Below, piece after piece: positions 21,019-29,050 of a stretch of DNA of 42,010 bases. Every line of letters begins with the position of its first letter. Position 1 is the first letter of the stretch. Location of the stretch: positions 1 through 42,010 of IMG/VR virus record IMGVR_UViG_3300022745_000067, one strand, 5' to 3'. The stretch is from a virus. The notes beneath the pieces are model-generated. The model did no database searches and was not told the DNA's origin. It was given only the letters and a program-made list of their open reading frames with translations. The translations under genes and the position numbers were made by a program.

Positions 21019-21972
21019 ATGTCTATGCCCACTACTAGCGCAGATGGCGCACCTGCCCAGCCCGGCGCAGGATTGAACTTCATTGGCGGCTTCGGCCCCA
21101 GCACCCCCGTGTCGTCTGACCCGGAACCAGCTGCAGAGGCAGCCCCCGAGGCCCCCACTGAAGCGGCACCTGTCCCCGCGCCGGCCCCTGAACCGGAGAA
21201 GCCGACTAAGCTGGCTGAGCTGATTGCGTCCCAGCGTGCGGACCGGCAAGCCAAGGCCCTCGCGGAGAGCCAGGCCAAGACGATTGCAGATGAGAACGCC
21301 CAGCTCAAGGCCCAGATCGCCAAGCTGTCCAGTAAGGACATCGTGTCGGACGCAGTGGGGTGGGCCACTGCCAATGGGCTGACGAAGGAGGAGATGGCCC
21401 TAATTGGCCAGTCATTCCTCTATGACATTGTCCCGGATAAGGCGCCGCCCGATTGGCGCATCCGGCAGTTTGAGGCCAAGACGACGCGTGAGTCGCGCCT
21501 GGCCGATGAGCGGCGAGCCCAGGAGGCCGCGGCATCCGAGCGTCGCCAGTACGAGCAGCAAGTTACCCAATACACGGAGTCCCTCAAGGGATTTGTGACC
21601 TCCGCGGACGAGACGGCAGTGCCGGAGTCTGTGGCGTGGTTCGGCGGGAACCATGACGAATATACCCAGTCGCTATTCGCTACGGCCAACAACTTGGCCC
21701 AAGCGGCAGCGGCTCGCGGTGAGGTAGCGGACCTCAGCCCTAGGGCGGTTGCCGGCGTTCTCGAGGCTGAAATCAAGTCTCGATTGTCCCGGCGCAAGAG
21801 CGCAGCAGCAGGCGCACCCCCAGCACAGATGGCCCCTCGGGCCGGCGGAGTACAGTCCGCGGAACCAACCAGCACACAAGGGCTCGGCGGCGGCGGCGCC
21901 CCGCGAGCCAAGGCGATGACCGAAGCGGAGCGCCTTGAGCGCGCCATGGCCGTCGCATTCAAAACCAAATAA
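21019..21972 (+). CDS. Scaffolding protein
   Basis: A 317-residue scaffold that would guide prohead assembly. I use the ATG at 21019 (MSMPTTSADG), not the TTG at 21010. The N-terminus is a long Pro/Ala/Glu-rich disordered region (about 25-65), then a coiled coil (AELIASQRADRQAKALAES; IADENAQLKAQIAKLSS), a helical middle and a basic, Gly-rich end that usually binds the capsid. Position right before the capsid gene is decisive. Confidence 0.8.
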   Translation: MSMPTTSADGAPAQPGAGLNFIGGFGPSTPVSSDPEPAAEAAPEAPTEAAPVPAPAPEPEKPTKLAELIASQRADRQAKALAESQAKTIADENAQLKAQIAKLSSKDIVSDAVGWATANGLTKEEMALIGQSFLYDIVPDKAPPDWRIRQFEAKTTRESRLADERRAQEAAASERRQYEQQVTQYTESLKGFVTSADETAVPESVAWFGGNHDEYTQSLFATANNLAQAAAARGEVADLSPRAVAGVLEAEIKSRLSRRKSAAAGAPPAQMAPRAGGVQSAEPTSTQGLGGGGAPRAKAMTEAERLERAMAVAFKTK

Positions 21973-21981
21973 GGAATCAAC

Positions 21982-23277
21982 ATGTCTACTGTTTTGGGCG
22001 ACGTTCAATGGAACGCACTACTTAAGGAACTCTACCCTGATGGCCTTCCGGCCGAAATTATGATGCGCAAGCATGTCTTTCTGAGCAAGGTTCAGAAGGA
22101 TGGAGATGCGTACGGTGACCACATGGCAATCCCGGTGGTCTACGACAACCCTGCTGGCCGGTCCGCCACGATTGCACAGGTTCTTGGCTCGACGGATAGC
22201 CCCATTGGACCTACCAAGTCCATCAAGTTCCTGGTCTCTCTGGCAAGCGACTACGCGGCCACGTGGATCAATGAACTGACGATCCGCAAGGCGGCCAATG
22301 ACCGCGGCGCGTTTGTAAACGCCCGGAAGTTCGAGGTTGACGGCCTCCTTCGTCAGCTGGGCAACTCGCTTGCTCATGCCCTATATCGTACAGGGGATGG
22401 CACCATTGGCAGGGGCGATGGTGCCTGGGCCGTTGGGGGTAACGTGGTTACGCTGTCCAACCGGGCCGACACTAAGTTCTTTACCACGGGCATGGTCTGT
22501 GACTTCATTGCCAATGTCGGTGGTGCGCCGTCTGGTGTCGCGAAGAACTCGAGCGTCACGTTTAAGCCGATGGTCACAAAGGTTGATGAGGACGCAGGCA
22601 CGATCACCTTCGGACTCCTCTCGGATGGAACCACGGCAGTTACGGCACTGAACTTGGTGTTTACCTCGCCAGTTGTTGCCAATACGGACTTCATCGCCCC
22701 TGTCGGTGATTATACGACGTCGGCTACCCTGCTCAAGGTCCGGGGCCTCGCGGCCTGGATCCCGCTCACGGCGCCTGTCGGTGGTGACAGCTTCTGGGGT
22801 GTCGACCGCTCGGTGTACCCGACTCGCCTGGCCGGTAACCGCCTGAACGACCCAACGGCTCCGGCCGAGGACTCGATCATGGCATTGGCCGAGGTCATGC
22901 ACGAGCGCGGCGCGTCGCCCGATATGGCGATCGTTAGCCCCCGTCAGTTCACCAAGATCTCCAAGCGCCTCGGCGCCAAGGTGGAGTACGACGGTGCAGG
23001 TGGCAATGCTGCCCACGGGTTCATGACCTTCTCGATCGCCACGTCGGCGGGTCACATCCCGGTCTACGCGGATCCGGACTGCCCCGAGGACCGCGGCTAC
23101 CTCCTCGAGATGAGCACCTGGCGCATCAAGCACCTGGGCCTCCCCGAGATCGTCACCACGGACGGTCTGTCCGCGCTCCGTCGGCCCGGCCTCGACCAGA
23201 TCGAGATCCGCTGCCGCTACTACGCGCAGCTGGTCTGCCTGGCCCCCGGTATGAATGGGGTCTTCGCTGTCAGCTAA
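21982..23277 (+). CDS. Major capsid protein
   Basis: A 431-residue capsid subunit. AAGGA lies well placed before the ATG, as expected for a highly expressed gene. The N-arm (LLKELYPDGLPAEIMMRKHVFL), the E-loop-like segment (SIKFLVSLASDYAATWINEL) and the C-terminal core (SPDMAIVSPRQFTKISKRLG; RPGLDQIEIRCRYY) match HK97-fold capsid proteins of podovirus-like phages. Codon use in the last third is strikingly biased to C/G-ending codons. A structured RNA lies right after the stop. Confidence 0.9.
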   Translation: MSTVLGDVQWNALLKELYPDGLPAEIMMRKHVFLSKVQKDGDAYGDHMAIPVVYDNPAGRSATIAQVLGSTDSPIGPTKSIKFLVSLASDYAATWINELTIRKAANDRGAFVNARKFEVDGLLRQLGNSLAHALYRTGDGTIGRGDGAWAVGGNVVTLSNRADTKFFTTGMVCDFIANVGGAPSGVAKNSSVTFKPMVTKVDEDAGTITFGLLSDGTTAVTALNLVFTSPVVANTDFIAPVGDYTTSATLLKVRGLAAWIPLTAPVGGDSFWGVDRSVYPTRLAGNRLNDPTAPAEDSIMALAEVMHERGASPDMAIVSPRQFTKISKRLGAKVEYDGAGGNAAHGFMTFSIATSAGHIPVYADPDCPEDRGYLLEMSTWRIKHLGLPEIVTTDGLSALRRPGLDQIEIRCRYYAQLVCLAPGMNGVFAVS

Positions 23278-23314
23278 GTAGCTGGCAAGGACTGACTACT
23301 AACCTGGTCGGTCC

Positions 23315-23381
23315 GTTCCTTCGCCCCCTCTTGTGATATGCCGAGGGGGTCAAGGAGCGGATCGGCTCCCTTCCAAGGAAC
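23315..23381 (+). promoter_or_regulatory. Predicted RNA three-way junction enclosing the next gene's ribosome site
   Basis: GTTCCTT (23315-23321) pairs with AAGGAAC (23375-23381), an outer 7-bp helix that includes the AAGGA ribosome site of the gene at 23386. Inside it are two hairpins: CCCCCTC/GAGGGGG (23324-23330/23343-23349, loop 12) and GGAGC/GCTCC (23354-23358/23365-23369, loop 6). Neither hairpin is followed by a U-tract, so termination is unlikely. A translation switch or RNase III-type processing site between capsid and decoration genes would fit. Confidence 0.5.
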
Positions 23382-23385
23382 TACA

Positions 23386-23841
23386 ATGCCTACTAGCCAA
23401 TCTGTTTACGGAAACTATGACCGCCTCGAAATCGAGGGGTCTTTCGACATCGACACTGCAGGCGCGGTGACCAACGTTAGCTTTCCCGCTGGTGTTACGG
23501 CCACGGGACGCGGCGACAATATCTCGGTGTCCAAGACGGGCGCGGGGACCTATGTGGTCACCTACAAGAACTCCTCAGCAGCCAGCGCTCTAGTTGTCCC
23601 GCTCTGGGCTGACGCGTCAGTCGTCCCGCTGGCATTCGGGTCTGGCGCGCTTGGGACGGCCGTGGCTGCCCGTGTGCAGACCCTGACTCAGCCCACCTCC
23701 GGCACCGCCCAGGGTGATATCCAGTTTACTGTTATCACCTCTGCCACTGTTGGTGGCGCGGCGGCCAACAACGGGGTCACTGCGGAGACCATTTGCTTCC
23801 AGGTGATCTTCCAAACCAACCGAATGGGCTTGGCGCTGTGA
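23386..23841 (+). CDS. Virion protein after capsid, possible decoration protein
   Basis: A 151-residue protein, MPTSQSVYGNYDRLEIEGSF at the start, beta-rich throughout (VTNVSFPAGVTATGRGDN; GTYVVTYKNSSAAS). The length, beta content and place immediately after the capsid gene fit a head decoration or minor capsid protein. The ATG at 23386 has AAGGA upstream; a longer frame from 23338 runs through the structured RNA and is rejected. No exact family recognised. Confidence 0.6.
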   Translation: MPTSQSVYGNYDRLEIEGSFDIDTAGAVTNVSFPAGVTATGRGDNISVSKTGAGTYVVTYKNSSAASALVVPLWADASVVPLAFGSGALGTAVAARVQTLTQPTSGTAQGDIQFTVITSATVGGAAANNGVTAETICFQVIFQTNRMGLAL

Positions 23842-24005
23842 CCCCCGGTCGCGTCATCACCACCGCTGGCGTGTCGACTACGCCAGTTAAGGCATCCCGT
23901 CGTGACGCGGTCCGGCTCGTGCGTGAGGCTTTATTCAAGCCTGACGCCACTGATGACGATCGCGACGACGCCCTTGAGGCGCTCGTTGAGCTGAGCAAGG
24001 AATAA
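23838..24005 (+). CDS. Small hypothetical protein (55 aa)
   Basis: A 55-residue protein starting with GTG in a GTGA overlap. It reads MTPGRVITTAGVSTTPVKAS, then a helix (RRDAVRLVREALFKP) and an acidic helix (ALEALVELSKE). Coupled to the adaptor gene that follows four bases later. Function unknown. Confidence 0.5.
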   Translation: MTPGRVITTAGVSTTPVKASRRDAVRLVREALFKPDATDDDRDDALEALVELSKE

Positions 24006-24008
24006 CCC

Positions 24009-24713
24009 ATGGCCAACCCAACCCGCGCTGTCTTGCGTACCCGGGCCCGCATACGAGCGGACCAGGACCTTGGGCAGTACCCCGACGACACGCAGTTTAA
24101 CTACCTGCTAGACGAGTGTGCCATGACGGTGTGGTACGCACTCATTGGGGCGGGTTGGCCAGTCGACTTTACCACTATCAACATTTCGGCAAACGGCGCA
24201 CAGACCTACACAGTCGTGGCCGGTACGGGCCTTGTCCAGGCTGTCTACGCCAATGTGGGTGGCAATCTCCAGCTTATGCAGCGAGTTGAGCAGAGCGATT
24301 TGGCTGCCCTACGCAGCACCAACTCCTCGAACCCATCTAGCTACTATGAAGTCCGCATTAACCCAGCAGCCGGCCTAATCATCGAGTTCTTCCCAAAGCC
24401 GACAAGCGGCACCTACCGAGTCGACTACATTGCGGACCACCCTGGGTTCGCCAATGACGCCGACAAGTGGTATGGCCCTGGTGGGTCCGATGAGATGATC
24501 GTGCTGCTGGCAGCTGCCAAGGCGCTCCGTAAGGAGGGTGAAGTGGCGGATGCGGCTGCACTGGACAAGGAGTACATGGTGCTCGCTGACCAGGTCCTAA
24601 GCCGGTCTAGCTGGATGGACATGCGCAACCCGCCCAAGATCCGGGATGTGCGCCGCGCGGACCTCAAGTTCGGGTTTGACTACCAGGTCGGCAACAACCC
24701 GTTTGACACCTAA
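24009..24713 (+). CDS. Head-tail adaptor protein
   Basis: A 234-residue protein resembling phage adaptor proteins that sit under the portal. The helical N-terminus (VLRTRARIRADQDLGQYPDD; FNYLLDECAMTVWYALIGAG) and the sandwich middle (ISANGAQTYTVVAGTGLVQ; YYEVRINPAAGLIIEFFPKP) follow the usual layout of this group, and YRVDYIADHPGF is a typical strand. Stop and next start overlap (TAATG). Assignment is by pattern and gene order between capsid and tail genes. Confidence 0.7.
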   Translation: MANPTRAVLRTRARIRADQDLGQYPDDTQFNYLLDECAMTVWYALIGAGWPVDFTTINISANGAQTYTVVAGTGLVQAVYANVGGNLQLMQRVEQSDLAALRSTNSSNPSSYYEVRINPAAGLIIEFFPKPTSGTYRVDYIADHPGFANDADKWYGPGGSDEMIVLLAAAKALRKEGEVADAAALDKEYMVLADQVLSRSSWMDMRNPPKIRDVRRADLKFGFDYQVGNNPFDT

Positions 24714-25072
24714 TGCCATCTACAGGGAAACCGATTCGGCTGGGTCCCGTCGCAGACAAGGACGTGGACGCCAACTTTACCCAGGTACGCAAGGCGCTCC
24801 TCGAGCTGTCACCCCTAGCTGGGGAGCACGATCCGGCTACAAATCGGACAACGCTCGGCCTTGGGGATGCGGCGGTCGGGAAGCTCACCCCTCTCACCAC
24901 CCTGGCAGTTGGCGTGAATGCGATCACCCCCACCGTGGCGAGCCCCGTGGGCAGGATTACCGCGTTCCAGTCGGCTGTCAGCAACATCTACGACATTGGG
25001 CTGAATCGGGCCACCGGCAAGTGGGAGGTCAACTCCTCCGCTGTATGCAGTGTCCGGTTCCTTTTCATCTGA
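24713..25072 (+). CDS. Small virion-associated hypothetical protein
   Basis: A 119-residue protein, MPSTGKPIRLGPVADKDVDA at the start. The C-terminal half (RITAFQSAVSNIYDIGLNRA; GKWEVNSSAVCSVRFLFI) has the look of a short appendage domain found beside tail genes. It lies between the adaptor and the large tail protein, six bases before the latter. No catalytic features. Confidence 0.55.
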   Translation: MPSTGKPIRLGPVADKDVDANFTQVRKALLELSPLAGEHDPATNRTTLGLGDAAVGKLTPLTTLAVGVNAITPTVASPVGRITAFQSAVSNIYDIGLNRATGKWEVNSSAVCSVRFLFI

Positions 25073-25078
25073 GGTCCC

Positions 25079-28000
25079 ATGCAAGGTTGGAAGCCACTAA
25101 CGATCCCGCTCGCGTCTGGGCTTGATGAGTCGGGCGACATGGCCGTGGCGTCCATGGATGCCATTGGCTTCCAGCAAATGGACAATGTGGACTTCGGGGT
25201 TAAGGGGTCACTCCGCGGCCGGCCCGGGGTGGTGCGTACAACGGGGTTTGCCATGCAGACCCTCAATACGCAGGGTGGCATCCTCTCTGGGGTCGCCTCC
25301 CCCGTTACCCTTGCGTCCACCGGCTACGCACCCACTACCTTGTCTAGGTATCGGGATCGCCTGGGGGAGCGGCCCCTCCTGCTTACGGCGGGGCGTGCCT
25401 TCACTTACGACCAGACTCATTGGGCTGACCGTGGCGCCTTTGGGTCTACGTCCGTTCTGCGTTCGACCTCCACGTACTCATGGGATCGGGGAAGGTCAGG
25501 GTCTAGCCGACTCGTGACCAATGCAGACTTTGTGGGATGTGCTGACAACTTCGGGCCAGCCAATCTATTAGACAACAACACCAAACAGACTGCAGTGCTG
25601 CTAGACAGCTCTGGGTTTAGAGACCAGCTGTCATCCAGCGTTAGCGTCGACCCTGCTCAGGGTAATAGCGCGCGCTGTGGCGCCGTCACTGCCCTCGTTT
25701 ATGTGGCTCCGGGGTCCACCAATGTAGTCATGGTTCTTCGGACCGGAGACGTGCTTACCAAGGTCACGCTGGCCACTAACGGTCGCGACCCTGGCAGCGT
25801 TGCCGGCGCGATTCCTGTTGTGTGCTCCGACTATGGTGCCACGAACTTCTGGGTTGCCTACATTGATACCTCCGCCATCCCATCCACCCGCATCACAGTA
25901 CTCCGGGTCGACACGACGGGAACTGTCCTAACTACAGGTACCTATACCCCTGGCGGGAATGTGACGTCCGTATGGTGCTGTAACAACGACAATAAGGACC
26001 GGTTAGTCGTTGTGGCGGGGACGTCCACGGGGGTGCACAGTGACGTATACAACGCGACCACCCTGGTAACAACGGCAGTCGCCATCCACCTAACTACCTA
26101 TGTTCCATCGACTGTTGTGTGTGGAGCAGCAGAGAGCAAGGTGGCACCCGGCAACTGCTGGATCGCGTATACCACCGCGGATACGGCTGCCTATGCTGTC
26201 GGTCAGGGCTTCTTTATCTATACCCGTACAGTGACCACTGCCACATCCCAGGTGGCCTTCATCATGCCGTCCACGCGGTATGCCCCCATGTTCTCTACGG
26301 GGGCGGCATTTGGCGTCAATGCGGGTGGCAACCCTGACATTCGTATTGTCCACCAGCCGATCAGCTCCACAGGGGCAACCGGTGGCCGGGTATTGATGAC
26401 GATCTCCTATAGCCCCGGCGTGGTCTATGCAAACACAGTCGGCAACACACTAGGTACATGGGTCACACTAGATCTTACTGACCAATGGCTAGGCTATGGG
26501 AACGTTGTTCTAAGCACCGGATCTCCGTCGGCGGTTGGTACTACCATTACACCTCCGATCGTTGCGCAGGGCCCAATTGACGGCACATATCCCCCGCCTT
26601 TTCCGTCGGCAGCAGTACGTCTATCCGCAAACACCTGGGCGTTCCCCACGCTTGATTGCAATGACATCTCCGCGGCTCCGCCCCAGACAACGCTTTACAC
26701 GGTCTTTGCTACGGATGCAAACAAATCCCCCCTAGTATCTGTTGTAGGCGACGGGGGCTCTATGGCTATGAATGTGTGCACGCTTGGCCCTTGTCAAGTG
26801 GTGTCGGTGGGGGACGCCACGTTTATGGCCGGGTCAGCTATCTCGACCATTTCCGGGGGTACCTGCCGCCCGGCCACCTTCCTTGGCTATCCGGTTATCC
26901 GTTATGCGTCCCACACGGGCGCGTCGGGGTCTAGCGACTCCTACACCCTAATGACCGTCTGGAAGTATACGGATGAGAACGGGAATACCCATCGGTCGGC
27001 CCCCTCCCCGGCCCATACAATAACTGGGCTAAACACGGGAGACACAGCCACCTTCTCCTGTGCGGCGCCTCCTCCCCTACTTGGTAACCTGGGACCCGGC
27101 GGGACCACCTTCATGACTGGGCTAACGGTTATTACGGAGTGGTATGCCACGGACAAGAACCCAGATAACGAAGCCGCGCACTACCTTGTTGGCACCGGGC
27201 CCACATTTACGTTTACTGCCGCTGCTGCCAACACCGCGTCCCCCACCCTATACACGGACGGTGGTGGGTTTATCTCCACACCTGTGGGCGGTGGTGGTGG
27301 TCTAGCTGTCGTTGGGCGCAGGGTATGGACGTCTGACGGGTTACTTGTCTATGCCAGCAAGCTGCTTACCCCCGGTAACGCCCCTGCATGGTCGGATGTA
27401 GGCCCGCTTACAGTTACGCCACCTCAGTCGCACGGCCGGGTAGTGGCCCTGTCTACGCTAGAAGACAAGGTCGTAATCCTGTGTGAACGGGCTGTTTACG
27501 TCACGGCGGGCGAGGGCCCCGATGATGCGGGCAATGGGCCCGACTTTCTGGAGCCGGTAAAGATGGCCGAGGTGGGGTGCGCCGGACCTGCAAGTGTCGT
27601 GCAAACGTCCAAAGGTGTGGTATTCTGGGCTAACCTCCCAGCCAACACCGACGGCAACGTTGGTGGCCTGTGGATCTTGACAGGGCAGGGCCCTGCGGTC
27701 CAGGTCAGCTCCCGTCTAGTCGATGAGGTGGCCTCTAACGTAATCACGGCCCCCATTGTCACGTACGTACGCGAACGTGAGTTGGTCGCAGTGAACCTGA
27801 CCAGTGGCATCTTGGTGTGGGACCTGCGGACTGACACCTGGTCCAAGTGGTCGTACCCCACGGCAGTCGACACGACCCCGTTGTGTATCGGCGGCGTGTC
27901 TGGGGTGCTCTGGGCCTGTAGCGCGGAGCCACTCAAGTTTAGTGGTACCCGCGGCACTGACATCGGGGCGGCCACGGTCGCCTACAACATGTCGTTTAGG

Positions 28001-28342
28001 TCAAATGAGATCCCGGCAAATGGCGCGGACGGCCTGGGGTGGGGTCGGGTTCGCTCGGTGAAGCTCTTGGGATCGATTGACCCGGCCCTCACTCATACGA
28101 TGACGATGGAGTTGACCTACGACTCCGTAAACACGCTGACTACGGGCGTGATCACGGTTGCACCCCCTACAGTCACCACCTGGCCTACAACTAGATATGC
28201 GCCAGAGATTATGCTCGCACAACAAAAGTGCTCGTCGCTGTCTGTATACGCCACGGGTAGCGCCAATGCTGTGTGGACTGCACTAGAGCTACAAGTCAAA
28301 CCCGGCACCGGACGTGCCCCTGCAAAGTGGAGAACAGCATGA
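25079..28342 (+). CDS. Large tail protein (tail nozzle / tubular B-like)
   Basis: A 1087-residue, beta-rich protein. It begins MQGWKPLTIPLASGLDESGD, the head seen in tail tubular B / nozzle-type proteins (FGVKGSLRGRPGV follows), and continues with propeller-like repeats and Thr/Ser/Gly-rich strands (TVDNxxR-type folds are not obvious). The position after the adaptor and before internal proteins matches gp12-like tail proteins in T7-related gene orders. GAGG precedes the ATG. Exact domain limits cannot be drawn by eye. Confidence 0.7.
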   Translation: MQGWKPLTIPLASGLDESGDMAVASMDAIGFQQMDNVDFGVKGSLRGRPGVVRTTGFAMQTLNTQGGILSGVASPVTLASTGYAPTTLSRYRDRLGERPLLLTAGRAFTYDQTHWADRGAFGSTSVLRSTSTYSWDRGRSGSSRLVTNADFVGCADNFGPANLLDNNTKQTAVLLDSSGFRDQLSSSVSVDPAQGNSARCGAVTALVYVAPGSTNVVMVLRTGDVLTKVTLATNGRDPGSVAGAIPVVCSDYGATNFWVAYIDTSAIPSTRITVLRVDTTGTVLTTGTYTPGGNVTSVWCCNNDNKDRLVVVAGTSTGVHSDVYNATTLVTTAVAIHLTTYVPSTVVCGAAESKVAPGNCWIAYTTADTAAYAVGQGFFIYTRTVTTATSQVAFIMPSTRYAPMFSTGAAFGVNAGGNPDIRIVHQPISSTGATGGRVLMTISYSPGVVYANTVGNTLGTWVTLDLTDQWLGYGNVVLSTGSPSAVGTTITPPIVAQGPIDGTYPPPFPSAAVRLSANTWAFPTLDCNDISAAPPQTTLYTVFATDANKSPLVSVVGDGGSMAMNVCTLGPCQVVSVGDATFMAGSAISTISGGTCRPATFLGYPVIRYASHTGASGSSDSYTLMTVWKYTDENGNTHRSAPSPAHTITGLNTGDTATFSCAAPPPLLGNLGPGGTTFMTGLTVITEWYATDKNPDNEAAHYLVGTGPTFTFTAAAANTASPTLYTDGGGFISTPVGGGGGLAVVGRRVWTSDGLLVYASKLLTPGNAPAWSDVGPLTVTPPQSHGRVVALSTLEDKVVILCERAVYVTAGEGPDDAGNGPDFLEPVKMAEVGCAGPASVVQTSKGVVFWANLPANTDGNVGGLWILTGQGPAVQVSSRLVDEVASNVITAPIVTYVRERELVAVNLTSGILVWDLRTDTWSKWSYPTAVDTTPLCIGGVSGVLWACSAEPLKFSGTRGTDIGAATVAYNMSFRSNEIPANGADGLGWGRVRSVKLLGSIDPALTHTMTMELTYDSVNTLTTGVITVAPPTVTTWPTTRYAPEIMLAQQKCSSLSVYATGSANAVWTALELQVKPGTGRAPAKWRTA

Positions 28343-28354
28343 TTGGAGGCATTT

Positions 28355-29050
28355 ATGGGTACCTGGGGTAATGTAGGTAGCGGCGCGGCCCTGGGAGCCA
28401 CTATGGGCACGATGGTGCCAGGTGTTGGCACCCTTGTTGGCGCGGGGGTGGGCGGGGCCTTGGGGCTGGGCGCAAGTGCACTGTCTGCTCTGGGCATTGG
28501 GGGTGGTGATGACACCCCCCAATTGCAGGCCGATCCCTACGCAAAGTACTATAACGATCTGATTGCCCAGCTGCGCTCTAACAATGGGCCCTCGCTGGCT
28601 GCCCAGCAGTACAACCAAGCCAATCAGCAAGCCATCAACAACATGCTGATGATGAGCCACGGGCGTGGCGCGGGTGCTGCTCGCCAGGCCCAAATGGGCA
28701 TGGGGCAAGCAGGTCAAGGCCTAGCCGCGGGGTCCGCCATGGCAGCAACCCGTGAGCGCATGGCCCAACAACAACAACTGCTGGCGGCCATCCAGGCAGC
28801 AAGCGGGAGCCAGTTCCAGCGGGATTCAATAAACCTACAGATGCGCAATGCAGCGCTGAGCCGACCCACCGACTTCCAGCAAGGCATGTCTGTGTTCGGT
28901 CAGGGCCTGCAGGGTGCTGCGATGATTAGTAGGGGGCAGCAGGACGCGGCACGTGCCGACGCGGAATCCCAGGCAAGGATTGATGAGTCCCATGCACGGG
29001 CGGAGGCCTTGCGCAATCAACGCGCTAGCGCCCTAGGGCCGGGTGTCTGA
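28355..29050 (+). CDS. Internal virion protein candidate (Gly/Ala-rich, membrane-active)
   Basis: A 231-residue protein. GGAGG lies five bases before the ATG at 28355. The N-terminus is an extended Gly/Ala hydrophobic region (GAALGATMGTMVPGVGTLVG; GLGASALSALGIGG, about 10-50), like membrane-inserting parts of ejection proteins. The rest is Gln/Met-rich helix (NQANQQAINNMLMM; GRGAGAARQAQMGMGQAG). Its place between the tail protein and two giant proteins fits the first internal virion protein. Stop and next start overlap (TGATG). Confidence 0.6.
   Translation: MGTWGNVGSGAALGATMGTMVPGVGTLVGAGVGGALGLGASALSALGIGGGDDTPQLQADPYAKYYNDLIAQLRSNNGPSLAAQQYNQANQQAINNMLMMSHGRGAGAARQAQMGMGQAGQGLAAGSAMAATRERMAQQQQLLAAIQAASGSQFQRDSINLQMRNAALSRPTDFQQGMSVFGQGLQGAAMISRGQQDAARADAESQARIDESHARAEALRNQRASALGPGV

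Noticed and set aside
22381-23133. Long open frame on the opposite strand of the capsid gene
   Set aside because: Mirror of the strongly biased capsid codons; no ribosome site and an Arg/Asp-rich low-quality translation.
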